Positions 35,888 to 46,098 of a stretch of 64,000 nucleotides of DNA are shown here, piece after piece. Both the position numbers and the translations under genes were made by a program. The stretch is from assembly GCF_029784155.1 (NCBI RefSeq), contig NC_073693.1, positions 188,659,127 through 188,723,126 of the forward strand, written 5' to 3'. Each line of letters begins with the position of its first letter. Within the stretch, counting starts at the first letter, position 1. The DNA comes from Uranotaenia lowii (lineage: Eukaryota > Arthropoda > Insecta > Diptera > Culicidae). The notes below the pieces were generated by a model, which saw only the letters and a list, made by a program, of their open reading frames with translations, was not told the origin of the DNA and ran no database searches.

Positions 35888-38711
35888 CCTCCGATCGAAT
35901 CTCCGAATTGGCCACCTCAACATCCGCAGTCTGGAGAAACACATCGATGGAGTTAAACTTCTCCTCGACAGAACTTGTTACCACTTCTTTGGGCTTACCG
36001 AAACTATGTTGAAGTTATCTTCCCCAGTTGGTCCTGTTCGGTTGCCTTCCTACAACTTCATTCGACACTCTCTTCCAAATAAGCATGAAAGGCGTTCAAG
36101 ATCTCACGGTGGTATCGGGCTCTACATTAGGAAGGGAATAAAAGCTACACCTGTTCTAAAATCCACGTTCAATCCCTCAACCCCCACCAATCAACGGGTT
36201 GAATATCTAGCGGTACAAGCCAGAATCAATTCGCTTAGCATATGTGTTGCAGTAATCTACAACCCGTGTGGAACAAATCCACTATTCCCGCAACTATACG
36301 AAAATCTTATCGACGAGCTCTCAGCTTTCAATTTCGATAGGTTGTATCTAATGGGTGACTTTAATATCAACGTGGCAGCTGAGCAACCTTCGAGTAGTCT
36401 CGTTGCACTCAATCGTATCCATACAGCCTTCAACCTCTCTATTCTACCGACTGCTCCTACCAGAATCACTGAACACAGCTCTACGACAATAGATTTGCTC
36501 GTGACGGACGCACCCCAATCCATAAAAAAAGCGAAAACATCTTCAGCCAACACGTTATCAGACCACGAGATCGTATTTCTTATTGCCGATCTGCGTATAC
36601 CCGAACCACCACCTCAGCTCATTACGGTTAGAAATCTACGTTCTATCGATCAAGCTGTACTCCATGTTGACTTCCAAAACCGTGACTTCTCACAGTTTTA
36701 CAATACGCCCAACGTCGACACGAAAACGCAACTGCTTACGGCCGAATTAAAATCTCTTCTTGACACCCACGCACCAGAGCGCACTACTATCGTTCGAGAT
36801 AGAAAGACACCATGGATCACATTTGAGATTAAGCGAGCAATTGCGGTCAGGGACCTCGCATATTCCCTCTATGTAAGGAATCCAAACAGATTTAAAGGAG
36901 ACGCACAGTGGGTGGAATATATAAGAGAACGTAGCAGAGTCAACTCCTTAATCTCAAATGCTAAGAAAAGATATGCAGAGCGCTGCTTTTCGAATGATAT
37001 CTCTCCCAAACAACTTTGGAGTAATTTAAGAAGAGAAGGAGTTCACAACAACTCCAAAAGATCCTCACCTGATGAAGGATTCGACATAGATCTGCTTAAC
37101 GCGTTCTTCTCTGACGGCCATCAAACGAACCGGCCTGGCCCAACGCCAGCTCCTGATGTAATCACCGAACCGACGAGAACTACAAGGCGCTTCTCTTTTC
37201 ACCAGATAACGACAAACGAAGTTTCCAATAAATTATTCGAAATTCAGTCAAACGCAATAGGCTGCGATAATATTCCGGTATCCTTTCTGAAGCTCTTGTG
37301 CCCATTCATCCTTCCAGTCATGAAGCACCTGTTCAATACCATTATCTCATCGAACCATTTTCCATCGTGTTGGAAAAAGGCCATCGTCACACCAATACCT
37401 AAAGTAACGAGCCCTACTTCAGCTAAGGATTTTAGGCCAATAAGTGTGCTTCCAGCTATATCCAAGGTGTTAGAGAAGATTCTGCTATCCCAAATCACAT
37501 TACACCTCAATGAAAGCGATCCACCACTTCTAGCAATGAACCAATCCGGCTACCGCAAGGGATACTCTACAACAACTGCGCTCACCAAAGTGGTCCACGA
37601 CATTGTCACCAACTTCGATAATGACTACTGTACTGTCATGGTTTTGGTTGACTTCTCACTAGCGTTCAATTCTGTTAAACACAACATCCTAAACAGAAAA
37701 CTAAAAAATGAGTTTGGATTCACATCTCCTGCTTGCGAGATGATATCATCATTTCTGAGCCAACGCTGCCAAACAGTCCGATGCTTCAATCAAGAATCTT
37801 CCGTAAGAATCTTAAAAGATGGAACTCCCCAAGGGTCCTGCTTGAGTGCCTTGTTATTTAGCCTCTATATAAATGACCTACCATCCGCGCTAGAGTGTAA
37901 TTACCAGCTTTACGCTGACGACCTGCAAGTCTACGTCAGTGGTCCTAAATCTAACATCGACTCTCTAGTCAGACAGATCAATAACGACCTTACCGCTATC
38001 GAAGAATGGAGCTATCACAATCATTTGTCACCCAACCCAAACAAAACACAAGCGATTGTGTTTTCAAAGAGTGGCACATTGATTCCACGCGATAGAATTA
38101 CCTTCTGCAATCAAACATTGCCAATTCAAGAAAAAGTTAAAAACCTCGGCCTCATAATGGATAGCCATCTTACATGGAAAAACCAAACCAACGATATTGT
38201 CTCCAAAGTATACTTTACATTGAAAACGTTCCGTCGATTCCAATCAGTACTTTCAACTCCGATTCGGCTGAAGCTAGTCCAGGCAGTAATTATTCCAATT
38301 TTCTTGTACGGAGATGTCATCTACTTCCCTGGTCTATCGGCAGCACTCAAAGACCAACTGCTGCGCTGCTTTAAATCTGCCTCCAGGTTCATCTATAATC
38401 TTAAAAGAAGGGAAAGTACCAGCGCGGTGAGAAAAAGCATCTTAGGTCGAGATCTTTTAGACAACTATCATCTTCGCATTGGGTGCTTTATGCGACAAGG
38501 ATTCTGCAACCAACTTCCTGACTATCTCACTGAACATCTTCAACATGCCAGAAACAGCAGAACTAAATGTTTTATCCTGCCACACCATACAACCAGCTGT
38601 AAGAAGAGTATTCTTCTGTACGGTGCCTCCTACTGGAACAGTCTGCCAATTTCCGTGAAAGAGTCAAGTAACCCACGTAGTTTTAAGGAAGCACTGAATA
38701 GTGTACTCTAG
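35880..38711 (+). CDS. CR1-like LINE ORF2: endonuclease and reverse transcriptase
   Basis: 943 codons, complete. The endonuclease comes first: IGHLNIRSL, LTETML, YLMGDFNIN and LSDHEIVF. The reverse transcriptase follows: VTPIPK, FRPISVLP, NQSGYRKGYSTTTAL, VLVDFSLAFNSV (motif A, catalytic Asp in VDF), GTPQGSCLSALL (motif B) and YQLYADDLQVY (motif C). No RNase H follows. In motif A the usual AFD is AFN; the catalytic Asp before it is retained, so activity cannot be judged from sequence alone. Start and stop are intact, and the eight-base overlap with ORF1 places ORF2 in a different frame, suggesting termination-reinitiation. Confidence 0.93.
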   Translation: MSNLRSNLRIGHLNIRSLEKHIDGVKLLLDRTCYHFFGLTETMLKLSSPVGPVRLPSYNFIRHSLPNKHERRSRSHGGIGLYIRKGIKATPVLKSTFNPSTPTNQRVEYLAVQARINSLSICVAVIYNPCGTNPLFPQLYENLIDELSAFNFDRLYLMGDFNINVAAEQPSSSLVALNRIHTAFNLSILPTAPTRITEHSSTTIDLLVTDAPQSIKKAKTSSANTLSDHEIVFLIADLRIPEPPPQLITVRNLRSIDQAVLHVDFQNRDFSQFYNTPNVDTKTQLLTAELKSLLDTHAPERTTIVRDRKTPWITFEIKRAIAVRDLAYSLYVRNPNRFKGDAQWVEYIRERSRVNSLISNAKKRYAERCFSNDISPKQLWSNLRREGVHNNSKRSSPDEGFDIDLLNAFFSDGHQTNRPGPTPAPDVITEPTRTTRRFSFHQITTNEVSNKLFEIQSNAIGCDNIPVSFLKLLCPFILPVMKHLFNTIISSNHFPSCWKKAIVTPIPKVTSPTSAKDFRPISVLPAISKVLEKILLSQITLHLNESDPPLLAMNQSGYRKGYSTTTALTKVVHDIVTNFDNDYCTVMVLVDFSLAFNSVKHNILNRKLKNEFGFTSPACEMISSFLSQRCQTVRCFNQESSVRILKDGTPQGSCLSALLFSLYINDLPSALECNYQLYADDLQVYVSGPKSNIDSLVRQINNDLTAIEEWSYHNHLSPNPNKTQAIVFSKSGTLIPRDRITFCNQTLPIQEKVKNLGLIMDSHLTWKNQTNDIVSKVYFTLKTFRRFQSVLSTPIRLKLVQAVIIPIFLYGDVIYFPGLSAALKDQLLRCFKSASRFIYNLKRRESTSAVRKSILGRDLLDNYHLRIGCFMRQGFCNQLPDYLTEHLQHARNSRTKCFILPHHTTSCKKSILLYGASYWNSLPISVKESSNPRSFKEALNSVL

Positions 38712-39069
38712 AGATATTTGTATTAAGATTAGATCTAGGTTTAATTTCATCTCCATTCGAACATCAACTAGTGAAATCCTTATGTTACATATCCTTAACC
38801 TGAACTATAGTTTATAACTGACAGGCTCACGTACTCCTAACAATAAACAAACAATAGTTTTTACAGCTTCCACTTTTTTCAATTGAACTGTTAAATTCAT
38901 TGTTTTCCCTTGAACTTTAATCGTTCAATCTGTGGTTCAACACCATGAACATCAAGGTTAATTCATAGTTTATCTGTTTATCATAATTTTGGGACCGTGA
39001 AATTTCGTGGTTCCATTTACATTTTTCCATTAAAATTTATTATTCCTTTTAAAATAAATTAAAAACTTC
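38712..39069. other. CR1 3' untranslated region and AT-rich flank
   Basis: About 160 bases after the ORF2 stop probably belong to the LINE 3' UTR; no clear terminal microsatellite is seen. The remainder (38870-39069) is AT-rich with repeated GTTCAA and GAAATTTC motifs similar to those upstream of the LINE. Confidence 0.4.
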
Positions 39070-39080
39070 TGTTTGTTTGC

Positions 39081-39098
39081 TTTATTTTTTATTCATTA
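39081..39098 (-). terminator. Poly(A) signals of the minus-strand gene end
   Basis: The minus strand reads GAATAAAAAATAAAGC, with two overlapping AATAAA-type hexamers about 65-75 bases after the stop at 39158. The spacing suits cleavage and polyadenylation. Confidence 0.5.
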
Positions 39099-39157
39099 TT
39101 GGTATTTCTAAAGCTATAAAGAAACTATCGAATAATATTTTTGTAAAAACAAATCAT

Positions 39158-39332
39158 TTACACTTCATGGGCTTCACCTGAAGCTGGAGCAGCAAACTTC
39201 GCCGTTTTGTCGTCAGCTTCTGGAATGAAAGAAAATTCTATTAGTTTGATTAATTATAATGCTCATAATTAAAAAGTACTCACCATCATCGCCGAAGTTG
39301 AAGGCGTCATCTTCCGTTGCAAATCGCTCCAG
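39158..39332 (-). CDS. 3' end of an unidentified acidic-protein gene (two exons), minus strand
   Basis: On the minus strand, exon 39332-39284 reads LERFATEDDAFNFGDD, ends at a consensus GTGAGT donor, and is followed by a 64-base intron ending TTTCATTCCAG. Exon 39219-39158 then reads ADDKTAKFAAPASGEAHEV to a stop, in the same frame through a split Glu codon. AATAAA signals at about 39081-39098, roughly 65-75 bases after the stop, give a normal 3' end. The 5' side at 39332 would use a weak acceptor (ATCAAG); upstream in the same frame is a stop (TGA), so the first exon shown must start by splicing or the gene is truncated. I do not recognise the protein. Its upstream exons should lie at higher coordinates, in or beyond the transposon-rich region. 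Confidence 0.55.
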
Positions 39333-39627
39333 CTTGATTCATAAGTTTGATCCAACTTGTCCGAATTCCCTGATTCCGTCCGCGAAAATCACAAAAAAAA
39401 TGATTTGAGCGCGAAAAATTTTCGATACACGAAAAACAGTAAATGTGCAAAAAGCAAACATTTACCTATTTTCGTATGGTTTGGATTTTCATTTTACCTT
39501 GAAGTACATTGTAACAATAAAAATCACAGGAAAAGTACTGTCAAACCAAGCTTCTGATAGAAATGTCAACTATGAAAAATTCCGAATTAACGTCATACTT
39601 CACGGTGATTTTCAAAACTATCCGATA

Positions 39628-42600
39628 CAGCGGTGTCATATATACAGATTTTTCTGTATAATACAGATTTTTCAACGTCAATACAGATAAGATACAGATA
39701 CAGATTTTTATACAGATTTTTTAACATTAATACAGATTTATACAGATTTTTTAGAAAATCTTAATCAACTGTTGATGAAACGGTTTCCACGGGCTAACTG
39801 AGCTAAATATTTTTAAACCTTTATCTTTCGAACTGCAGTATACCGCAAATGCTTGCAACAGCACATATAATTTATCCAGACCATTAACTTCTACAAGTAA
39901 GCTTTTGTGAAGACTATAACCATCATTTATTATAGGTAAGTAGGAGCTTTAATAGTCTTTTTTTCTCAACAGCATAACTTTATTGTTTTAACAACGAATG
40001 AAAGCCCCCCAAACAGAGTACACAAACTTTGATAATAAAATCAGTATAAAATCTCTTCACCTTAAGTTTGATATCTATAAAGTAGGGTGGTATTTAAAAT
40101 GATCACATAAAAAGAAAAAGATTGAGAATCATATAGAAAATTCTTATTTCAGATTCAATTAGGTTTGCATCGTAATATTTTTAATTCAAAACTCTTTAAT
40201 TGAATAAAGTAGGAGAACACTTTAGAATTTTAAAACAAATTCATTTCTTATACGATATGCAGTTTTTTTTTAAGCCAGCCCACTTATTGAAACCAGTTTT
40301 AGTTCATAAATACAGGAAAAAATCAGGCATGATGTTTCTTAGACGAAACTTTTCATAGTTAGTCCTAAATGTGCAAAGGATTTAAAAATTAGATTTACAA
40401 TTTTTATCGATAACACATGGCAGAAAATTTCAAGCAATATAAGAGTTATATAAGCTCTTATTTTAGATATAAATACTAAAAATAGGTTAAAAAATGCCTT
40501 CAATAAATTTATGCGCTGGCAAAACTACATGACAAAGATATAAAAAAAAATTGTTCCAAATTAATTATCGACTTTCTCGAGGACCGCGATTTATTTTGAC
40601 TTTGGAGGAAAAAGTGATAAAAGTTTCCGTTTTGTCATTTTTGTTCCAATTCAACAAAAAAATGGAAATTTTGAACTAAATTTAATGAACGTTTTGTAGA
40701 CTTCGGCAAGGTTGGGAAATATGTTAAAGTCCTAAATATCAAATTCTCAAAAACTTGTTTGAATGATGCCAGATTTATTATTTAGATATTATCTTATTTT
40801 TTAAAGCGTTGTGTTTCTGAAACTAAAATATCTAAGCAAGATTAATTGAATGAAAGACAACAAAAAGGTTTAAAATCTGTTGTACGTATTCATGTAGGTT
40901 TATTTTCTCTGTGGTTTATTTATGGGTTTTAAAAGAAAATATTAAAATTTCTTTTGAAATAGATTGATTTGAATTTAGGAACACAAAATCTTCCAAAATT
41001 AAAACATAGGAAACATTCAATTTTCGTACTTAAATATACATTTTTGAATTTTAAGATTTTAGAAATAAGGTTGGGAAAATTTAGAAAACAGAAATGAGAT
41101 TCTGAATTCAGAATAACATTCATAATTGTATGGTTAATTATTTAGAATTATAACTCAAAATCATTGAGCTAAATCTTAAGCATTTTGCCTTCCGATTTAG
41201 ACAATTAAAAACATAGTTTAAAAGTTTTCTGTATTAAAATGAAAAGATGCTCAACAAAATGCTGTTTAAATGTGACAAACTTTTAAAATTTGTCCTAAGG
41301 TTGTTAGGTTGCGCCAACAAAATTGCATGAGACCCCAATGTGCGGCCCGCGAAAATAATTCCGAATTGAATTATTTTCGCAATTTTTGCCTGCGGTAGTT
41401 CGTTAGATTTCATAAAATACCAGCCAATAAACCAGAAATAGTTGATACGGCGATGACTTGTTTCAATATATAATTTACGTGTTTCTGTTTGCATTTATCC
41501 CTCAGTCATTCATATTGGGCTCTTTTTTTCCATAAATGTAACGTTCAATGTGTTTTTCAAAGGGTCCTAATTTTTCTTGAGCGTTTTTAAATTCGAAATC
41601 GATAACTAAATGAAAGTTTGCAAACGCAAATAAAAAAAAATCGGAAGAATATTTATAAGCACAAAATGATGATTTTCATATATTTGTCAAAGATAAATTT
41701 GTATGATAAATTAACTCAGCAGAAATTTTTTTTGAAAACATTATTTTTTTTGGTAATTGAATTAAAACTTAGCATGAAAAGTGCCGGAAAAAAAATTAAC
41801 ATTCATGATAAAACCCTGTATTGTAGTTTTGTATTTGATTCAAAAAATCTGTGGAAATGTTCTCTTATGTTATACCAAACATTGACAAATTCAGTCTTTT
41901 CACTTGGTAAATAACAATTCATATTCAAAACGTTAAGATATTTTCTTCAACGGGCCTTCGAAATCTTTTCCCAGTAGCACTAAAGTTCAATTAATAATAT
42001 TTATGAAAAAATGCTAAAAAACAATAAAGAATGTAGACTTTCCTAAAATTTGCTTGGGAATCTGTGAAATTTTTGTTATTCCCAGGATTTCAGCAAATTT
42101 GGCTGACACGTTATATTAAAAATGTTTTTCGCGAATTGCAGGAAAAAAAATCAGGGCTTCGTAGGGCCAATTTAAACTGTGGATTTTTATTGGAAATACG
42201 TACAGAAAACCGAAATTTAGATCAGTGAGTTTGAACCACAAAAATAAAAAAATATATCTCTAGTTTTTTAGTTCTTGCTGTGATATAGATACATAGCTCT
42301 AGAAGACTTTTAAAGAAAGTAATGAGTAGATACCGCCAGTTAAGATAAAAATGATTATTATACGGAAAGGCGTTAAACGTGTTTGTGCATCGTACGTTTT
42401 TAAGGAAAAATGTGATGCAAATGATGTCTATGTTTGGAAGATCGAATGTTTGCGAAGAAGTTAAAGTTAGTTGAAAAAGTATATTTTCAAATATTTAAAA
42501 TAAATGATTTGAAATAAAAAAATCGCTTAAAATTTGTAATTATTACGATTTAACTTTTTATTATCTAGCAAATCTTTTTGTTATTATCTATAGAGTTCGA

Positions 42601-42912
42601 TAAACGATTGACGAGTTTTATTTCAAATTAGCGCGGCCCGACGAGAATATTTTGAAATAAAACTGGACCGTTGGTTCAAAAGGTTTCTCGCCCCTGCTCT
42701 AGATAAAGTTCAAATAATGAAATAAATTGTCAATTTGTGAATAATGAATACGTTAAAACCATCAAAACTGATTTCCAAATAGCATATTAGGCGATAAGCT
42801 TACATAGAAAACAATAATATAAGTTTTTGGTCGTTAAAGTTCAAATACAGATAAATACAGATTTTTTCATGAGGCCGATACAGATTTTTTAAAAAACCAT
42901 CTGACAACCCTG
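39628..42912. mobile_element. 3.3-kb hAT-like element with 8-bp target duplication
   Basis: The 8-base sequence ATCCGATA flanks the element at 39620-39627 and 42913-42920. The ends start CAGCGGTGTCA and, read inward from the right, CAGGGTTGTCAGATGG, the CAG-G-GTTG type of hAT terminus. Subterminal ATACAGATTTTT motifs are repeated on both sides (39645-39755 and 42845-42890). No transposase frame is visible; the interior is AT-rich and decayed, with GCGGCCCG patches near 41340 and 42630 that may be ends of further old hAT copies. It is non-autonomous or a decayed relic. Confidence 0.85.
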
Positions 42913-42920
42913 ATCCGATA

Positions 42921-43286
42921 GGAAATACACCCTACTATTCACCATACTTAGTCGGCTCGCGAAGGGTGCGTCGGCCGATTTTCGATCATACTAATCGGCC
43001 TATTGTTGCAACATCGCTTATGGGAGTTTTTGCTGGGCATCAGCCGATTAGTAAGCCGATTTCGTAGGCCTATCAAATAGGGTGATGAGTAGCATGATTG
43101 TGTAGGAACCGACTTAATCGCCTGATTAGTAGGGCGATAAAGTTGATGAGATTTTCGACGTTCAGCTATTTAATAGGGGTATCAAACGAGCTATTTAGTA
43201 TTAACCACCCGACTCAATCCGACTAAATTGCAGAATTGATTGGCCTCAAAAATCGATTGTTTTTCCTACCACCCTACCCAATCGTA
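42921..43286. repeat. Left part of a minisatellite-bearing element (CCGATTAG/ACTAAATAG motifs)
   Basis: Sequence rich in CCGACTTA, ACTAAATAG and ATCGGCC motifs in both orientations. Its end (43200-43286) is one unit of the minisatellite that continues at 43990: CACCCGACTCAATCCGACTA, GATTGATTG-type core, then TACCACCCTACCCAATCG. It is split from the rest by the element at 43287-43989. Confidence 0.6.
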
Positions 43287-43989
43287 CACACTTAGAAAAA
43301 TCCACGTAGATTTACATGCAACTGCATGGGTAGAAAGGAATCGGCTATTTGCAAGTGATAATACTGCACGTTTCATGTAAATTCCCGATAGCATTCAATG
43401 CTGTTGTTTACTGTACATTTACATTATTTAGCACATCTCACGAATCTTATTGGACAGGGAGTGGTTTCGCAAAATCAAAAAAATCACCGTTTTTATGCAG
43501 GAAAAATATATTTCACGTTTAAATCACACTTGCTGATTGATTTACAACACTTGCACTGATCTTCGTTGCCGATTCCGCCGACGACGGCGGCTCGACGGTT
43601 GGTTCGATAAAACAGCAGAAAATTGTCGCACGGTTGGGGCTTTGGGTTTTGGGGATTCAGCATCAATATTTCCTGTAAAGAACAGCAATTAGTGTGAAAT
43701 TATCAAGTCAATCACAGTTATTTTTAAAATTGATTTACCTTTAATCAGCAACCACGGTTTGATTGAAAAAAAACTAACATCTTTTGCCGACGCAGCACGG
43801 GACGGGAAACGAACAGGAATGAAAACAAAACAAAACTGACAAACTGACACCGGCGCTGGAATAAGCGTGCTTTGACATGTAATTTTCATAGAAATGGTTG
43901 AGCTGCTATACTCTTTTTCGAAAATTGTCAAGCGACGATGCAGAAATGTAAAATCACTTGTGTTGTAAGGTTACATTTTTTTATCTGTG
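43287..43989. mobile_element. 703-bp TA-target element inserted inside a minisatellite unit
   Basis: The target dinucleotide TA flanks it at 43285-43286 and 43990-43991. The ends are CACACTTAGAAAAA and, inward from the right, CACAGATAAAAAAA. Removing the element and one TA restores CAATCGTACTAAATAGCC exactly as found in the neighbouring minisatellite units, so the empty site is known to the base. TA duplication indicates a Tc1/mariner-like or other TA-targeting transposase. It encloses the spliced reading frame at 43542-43889. Confidence 0.85.
43542..43889 (-). CDS. Spliced 93-residue reading frame carried inside the 703-bp element
   Basis: On the minus strand, an ATG at 43889 opens a frame to 43739, followed by a 66-base intron with GTAAAT donor and CTTTACAG acceptor. 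The exon at 43672-43542 continues in frame to TAA. The joined frame is 282 bases. The first exon ends FSIKPWLLIK; the second reads NIDAESPKPKAPTVRQFSAV and ends with an arginine cluster, SSRRRRRNRQRRSVQVL. The leader contains GTCAGTTTGTCAG motifs like an insect initiator. I do not recognise it. It may be a captured host gene fragment; the start codon is uncertain, because the first 20 residues look unlike the rest. Confidence 0.4.
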
Positions 43990-44345
43990 TACTAAATAGC
44001 CAGATTGATTGACAGCAAAAATAGATTTTTCTTTGTACCACCCAACTCAATCCGACTAAATAGCAGAATTGATTGACCACAAAAATCGATTGTTTTTCTA
44101 CCACCCTACCAAATCGTACTAAATAGCCGGATTGATTGACCGTTAAAATTGATTTTTTTTTCCCTACCACCCTACGCAATTCGACTAAATAGCTGAATTG
44201 ATTGACCGCCAACATCGATTTTTCTCCTACCACCCTACCCAATCGTACTTAATAGCCGGATTGATTGACCTCAAGAATTGATTTTTCTTCCTACCACCCA
44301 ACTCAATCCGTCTAAATAGCCGGATTGATTGACCGCAAAAGTACC
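43990..44345. repeat. Minisatellite, about 60-70-bp unit
   Basis: At least five diverged tandem units, each with ACTAAATAGC, GAATTGATTGACC, a weakly conserved AAAATCGATT and TACCACCCTAC. Unit edges vary by a few bases. On the minus strand the units keep an open frame with a repeated VNQFxYLV-like core, which is a by-product of the repeat and not a gene. Confidence 0.85.
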
Positions 44346-44655
44346 ATCCGACTTAATAGGGCGATTTGTGTAAATGGTTCATTTTCGTATCTCGGAGCAA
44401 GTCCAGTTAAGGTATTTTTATTTTTCTGTAGTAAAAATGTAGGTGGTTGGCGAAGTAAAACTCCAACGATCTACCAAGGCTTCCGTAAACTTCTGACTCA
44501 ACAGCAGCTCGCACCTGAAGGTGGAAATCCGTTCCAGCTCCTCCACCCAACCGGTATATACAAACGGATTTCGAGAGCTGAATGTTTTTCTATTGAAATA
44601 AAAGGAAAACAATCAAACTATTTTCCAAAATAAATTTTTTATTCCATCAACTCAC
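44346..44655. other. Unassigned stretch between minisatellite and ZAD fragment
   Basis: Open frames run on both strands at about 44418-44633, the minus one reading NPFVYTGWVEELERIS. A possible acceptor (ACATTCAG) on the minus strand precedes it. It could be a further broken exon of the fragment next to it, but no family is recognised. Confidence 0.3.
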
Positions 44656-44860
44656 CTCCGGCACCTCATCCAGAAACTGGCCCACGGTGAGGGCGTCATC
44701 AGCGATGCCTTCATCGGAATCAAGAACACCTTCGATTACGGCTTCAGGCATGTCCGGCAAACGTCCGGGAACTTGGTCAGGTTGACGTCGTCATGACGCA
44801 ACCGATAGAAACCCGCTCGCCACTCGAACAAACTGCTGATGAGCACTGACGAACCGTGGG
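44656..44860 (-). pseudogene. Probable ZAD zinc-finger gene fragment with frameshift
   Basis: On the minus strand one frame reads FEWRAGFYRLRHDDVNLTKF and then PDVCRTCLKP, where VCRTCL is the classic first Cys pair of the insect zinc-finger-associated domain (ZAD). A stop follows at once. The neighbouring frame continues VIEGVLDSDEGIADD and LTVGQFLDEVPE, matching the acidic I-x-x-x-L spacing expected after CRTCL in ZADs, and ends at a consensus GTGAGT donor (44655-44650). A one-base frameshift near AAGCCGTA therefore separates the two halves. ZAD proteins are N-terminal dimerisation modules of arthropod C2H2 transcription factors, which is family knowledge. The C2H2 fingers are not visible nearby. 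Confidence 0.45.
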
Positions 44861-44900
44861 CCAAGCTTTCCCTTCGATGAACTCCATCACACAACACATG

Positions 44901-45363
44901 CAGGGATGCCAGGTGTTGAGGAGTAAAAATCTGGGCAATTTCGAAAAAAAGTCTGTGTTTGTCTGTGCACAGGGAAGATCACAAATTTGATACTAAATAA
45001 GACATTTGACGGTGCGTGTGAGCGGGGGGGGGGGGGGGGGGGGGGTGGTTTCCTGTGGTATTCAGGTTATTATCGCGCTAAGAACACTGTTTCCTACCAC
45101 GTATCATGTTCATCTTATTAAAAAAAGAATTGGTAATGAATGCATGGTGAAATACCAATGAATACAAGCGAGATTTCAGTCTAATCTGGCACTTACGGAT
45201 CAAATCCGATGCATAAATCTTGGTTTCATCACTCAATTTTGAAAATCTGTAAAATCTGGGCACTCTCAGCAAAAATCTGGGCAAAATCTGTGTCTGACCA
45301 ATATCTGGACGAAGGGTCAAAAGTCTTGGTTTTACAGACAAATCTGGGCACCTGGCAACCCAG
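44901..45363. mobile_element. 463-bp hAT MITE with 8-bp target duplication
   Basis: AACACATG flanks it at 44893-44900 and 45364-45371. The ends are CAGGGATGCCAGGTG and, inward from the right, CTGGGTTGCCAGGTG. Subterminal AAATCTGGGCA motifs repeat near both ends. No coding capacity. It carries the 22-G tract at 45024-45045. Confidence 0.9.
45024..45045 (+). repeat. Homopolymer of 22 G
   Basis: Uninterrupted G run inside the hAT MITE. Length is likely uncertain because such runs are hard to sequence and polymerise. Confidence 0.9.
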
Positions 45364-46098
45364 AACACATGTCAAAAACTAAGGGTACACAGTAAACGAA
45401 AATTACCGAGTTCGGTAATTTTTTTACCGAAATCCTAACATGTGGAGTTCGTTAAACTGTTCGGTAATTTTTTCATGGCCGAGGAGTGACAGCTGTCAAA
45501 TATTACGGACCTTTTTCGGTAAAAAATAACCAAAACTCGGCAGATCATCTGTCAAAATATTGACAGTTGTTAACATGACAGCTCGTTACATTACCGAAAA
45601 CCGGTATTGTTGAACCGAAATGTCTTTAATTATTACCGAAAGGTCGGTCATTTTTAACCAAAAAACTATAAAGCTCGGTTATATGAACCGAGCAACCGGT
45701 ACAGTTCACCGAAACACCTGTAATTATTACCGAAATACCTAAAACTCTAACCGAAATCCCTAAAATGTTTACCGAAATCCCTAAATTTTTTACCGAAATC
45801 CCTAAAATTTTTACCGAAATACCGTAATTATAATCGAAATATGGATCATTTTTACCGAAAAAACTGTAAAATATCGGTAATATTTACCGAAAAATCTGTA
45901 GAGTTTACCGAAATATCTGTAATTACTACCGAATTACCGGTAAATTTTACCAGACAACTTCAAAAAGTTCGGTAATATTTACCAAAAATCCGGTGATTTT
46001 TACCGATATGTCTGTAATTACTACCGAAATTTCGGTAACATTTACCGAAAAATCGGTATTTTTTACCGAAAAATGGGTATTTTTTATTTTTACCGAAA

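Larger units (their letters stand above)
34500..38870 (+). mobile_element. CR1-like LINE with both ORFs open
   Basis: A two-ORF non-LTR retrotransposon: ORF1 with a PHD-type zinc finger and coiled coil, ORF2 with endonuclease and reverse transcriptase and no RNase H. The C-terminal end of ORF2 (LYGASYWNSLPISVKESSNPRSF in two pieces, LYGASYWNSLP and SVKESSNPRSF) is typical of CR1/L2-like elements. Both frames are uninterrupted, so this copy is young. The 5' end is placed loosely at about 34500, where a GC-richer leader with a repeated GAGCTATTAGCTGCT begins. The 3' end is placed at about 38870, before an AT-rich change. No target duplication was identified, as is usual for CR1. Confidence 0.85.

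Noticed and set aside
34936..37510. Minus-strand open frames opposite the CR1-like ORFs
   Set aside because: They are shadows; the plus-strand frames have all the domain motifs.
43928..44242. 104-codon minus-strand frame in the minisatellite
   Set aside because: The periodic VNQ-YLV pattern comes from the tandem repeat.
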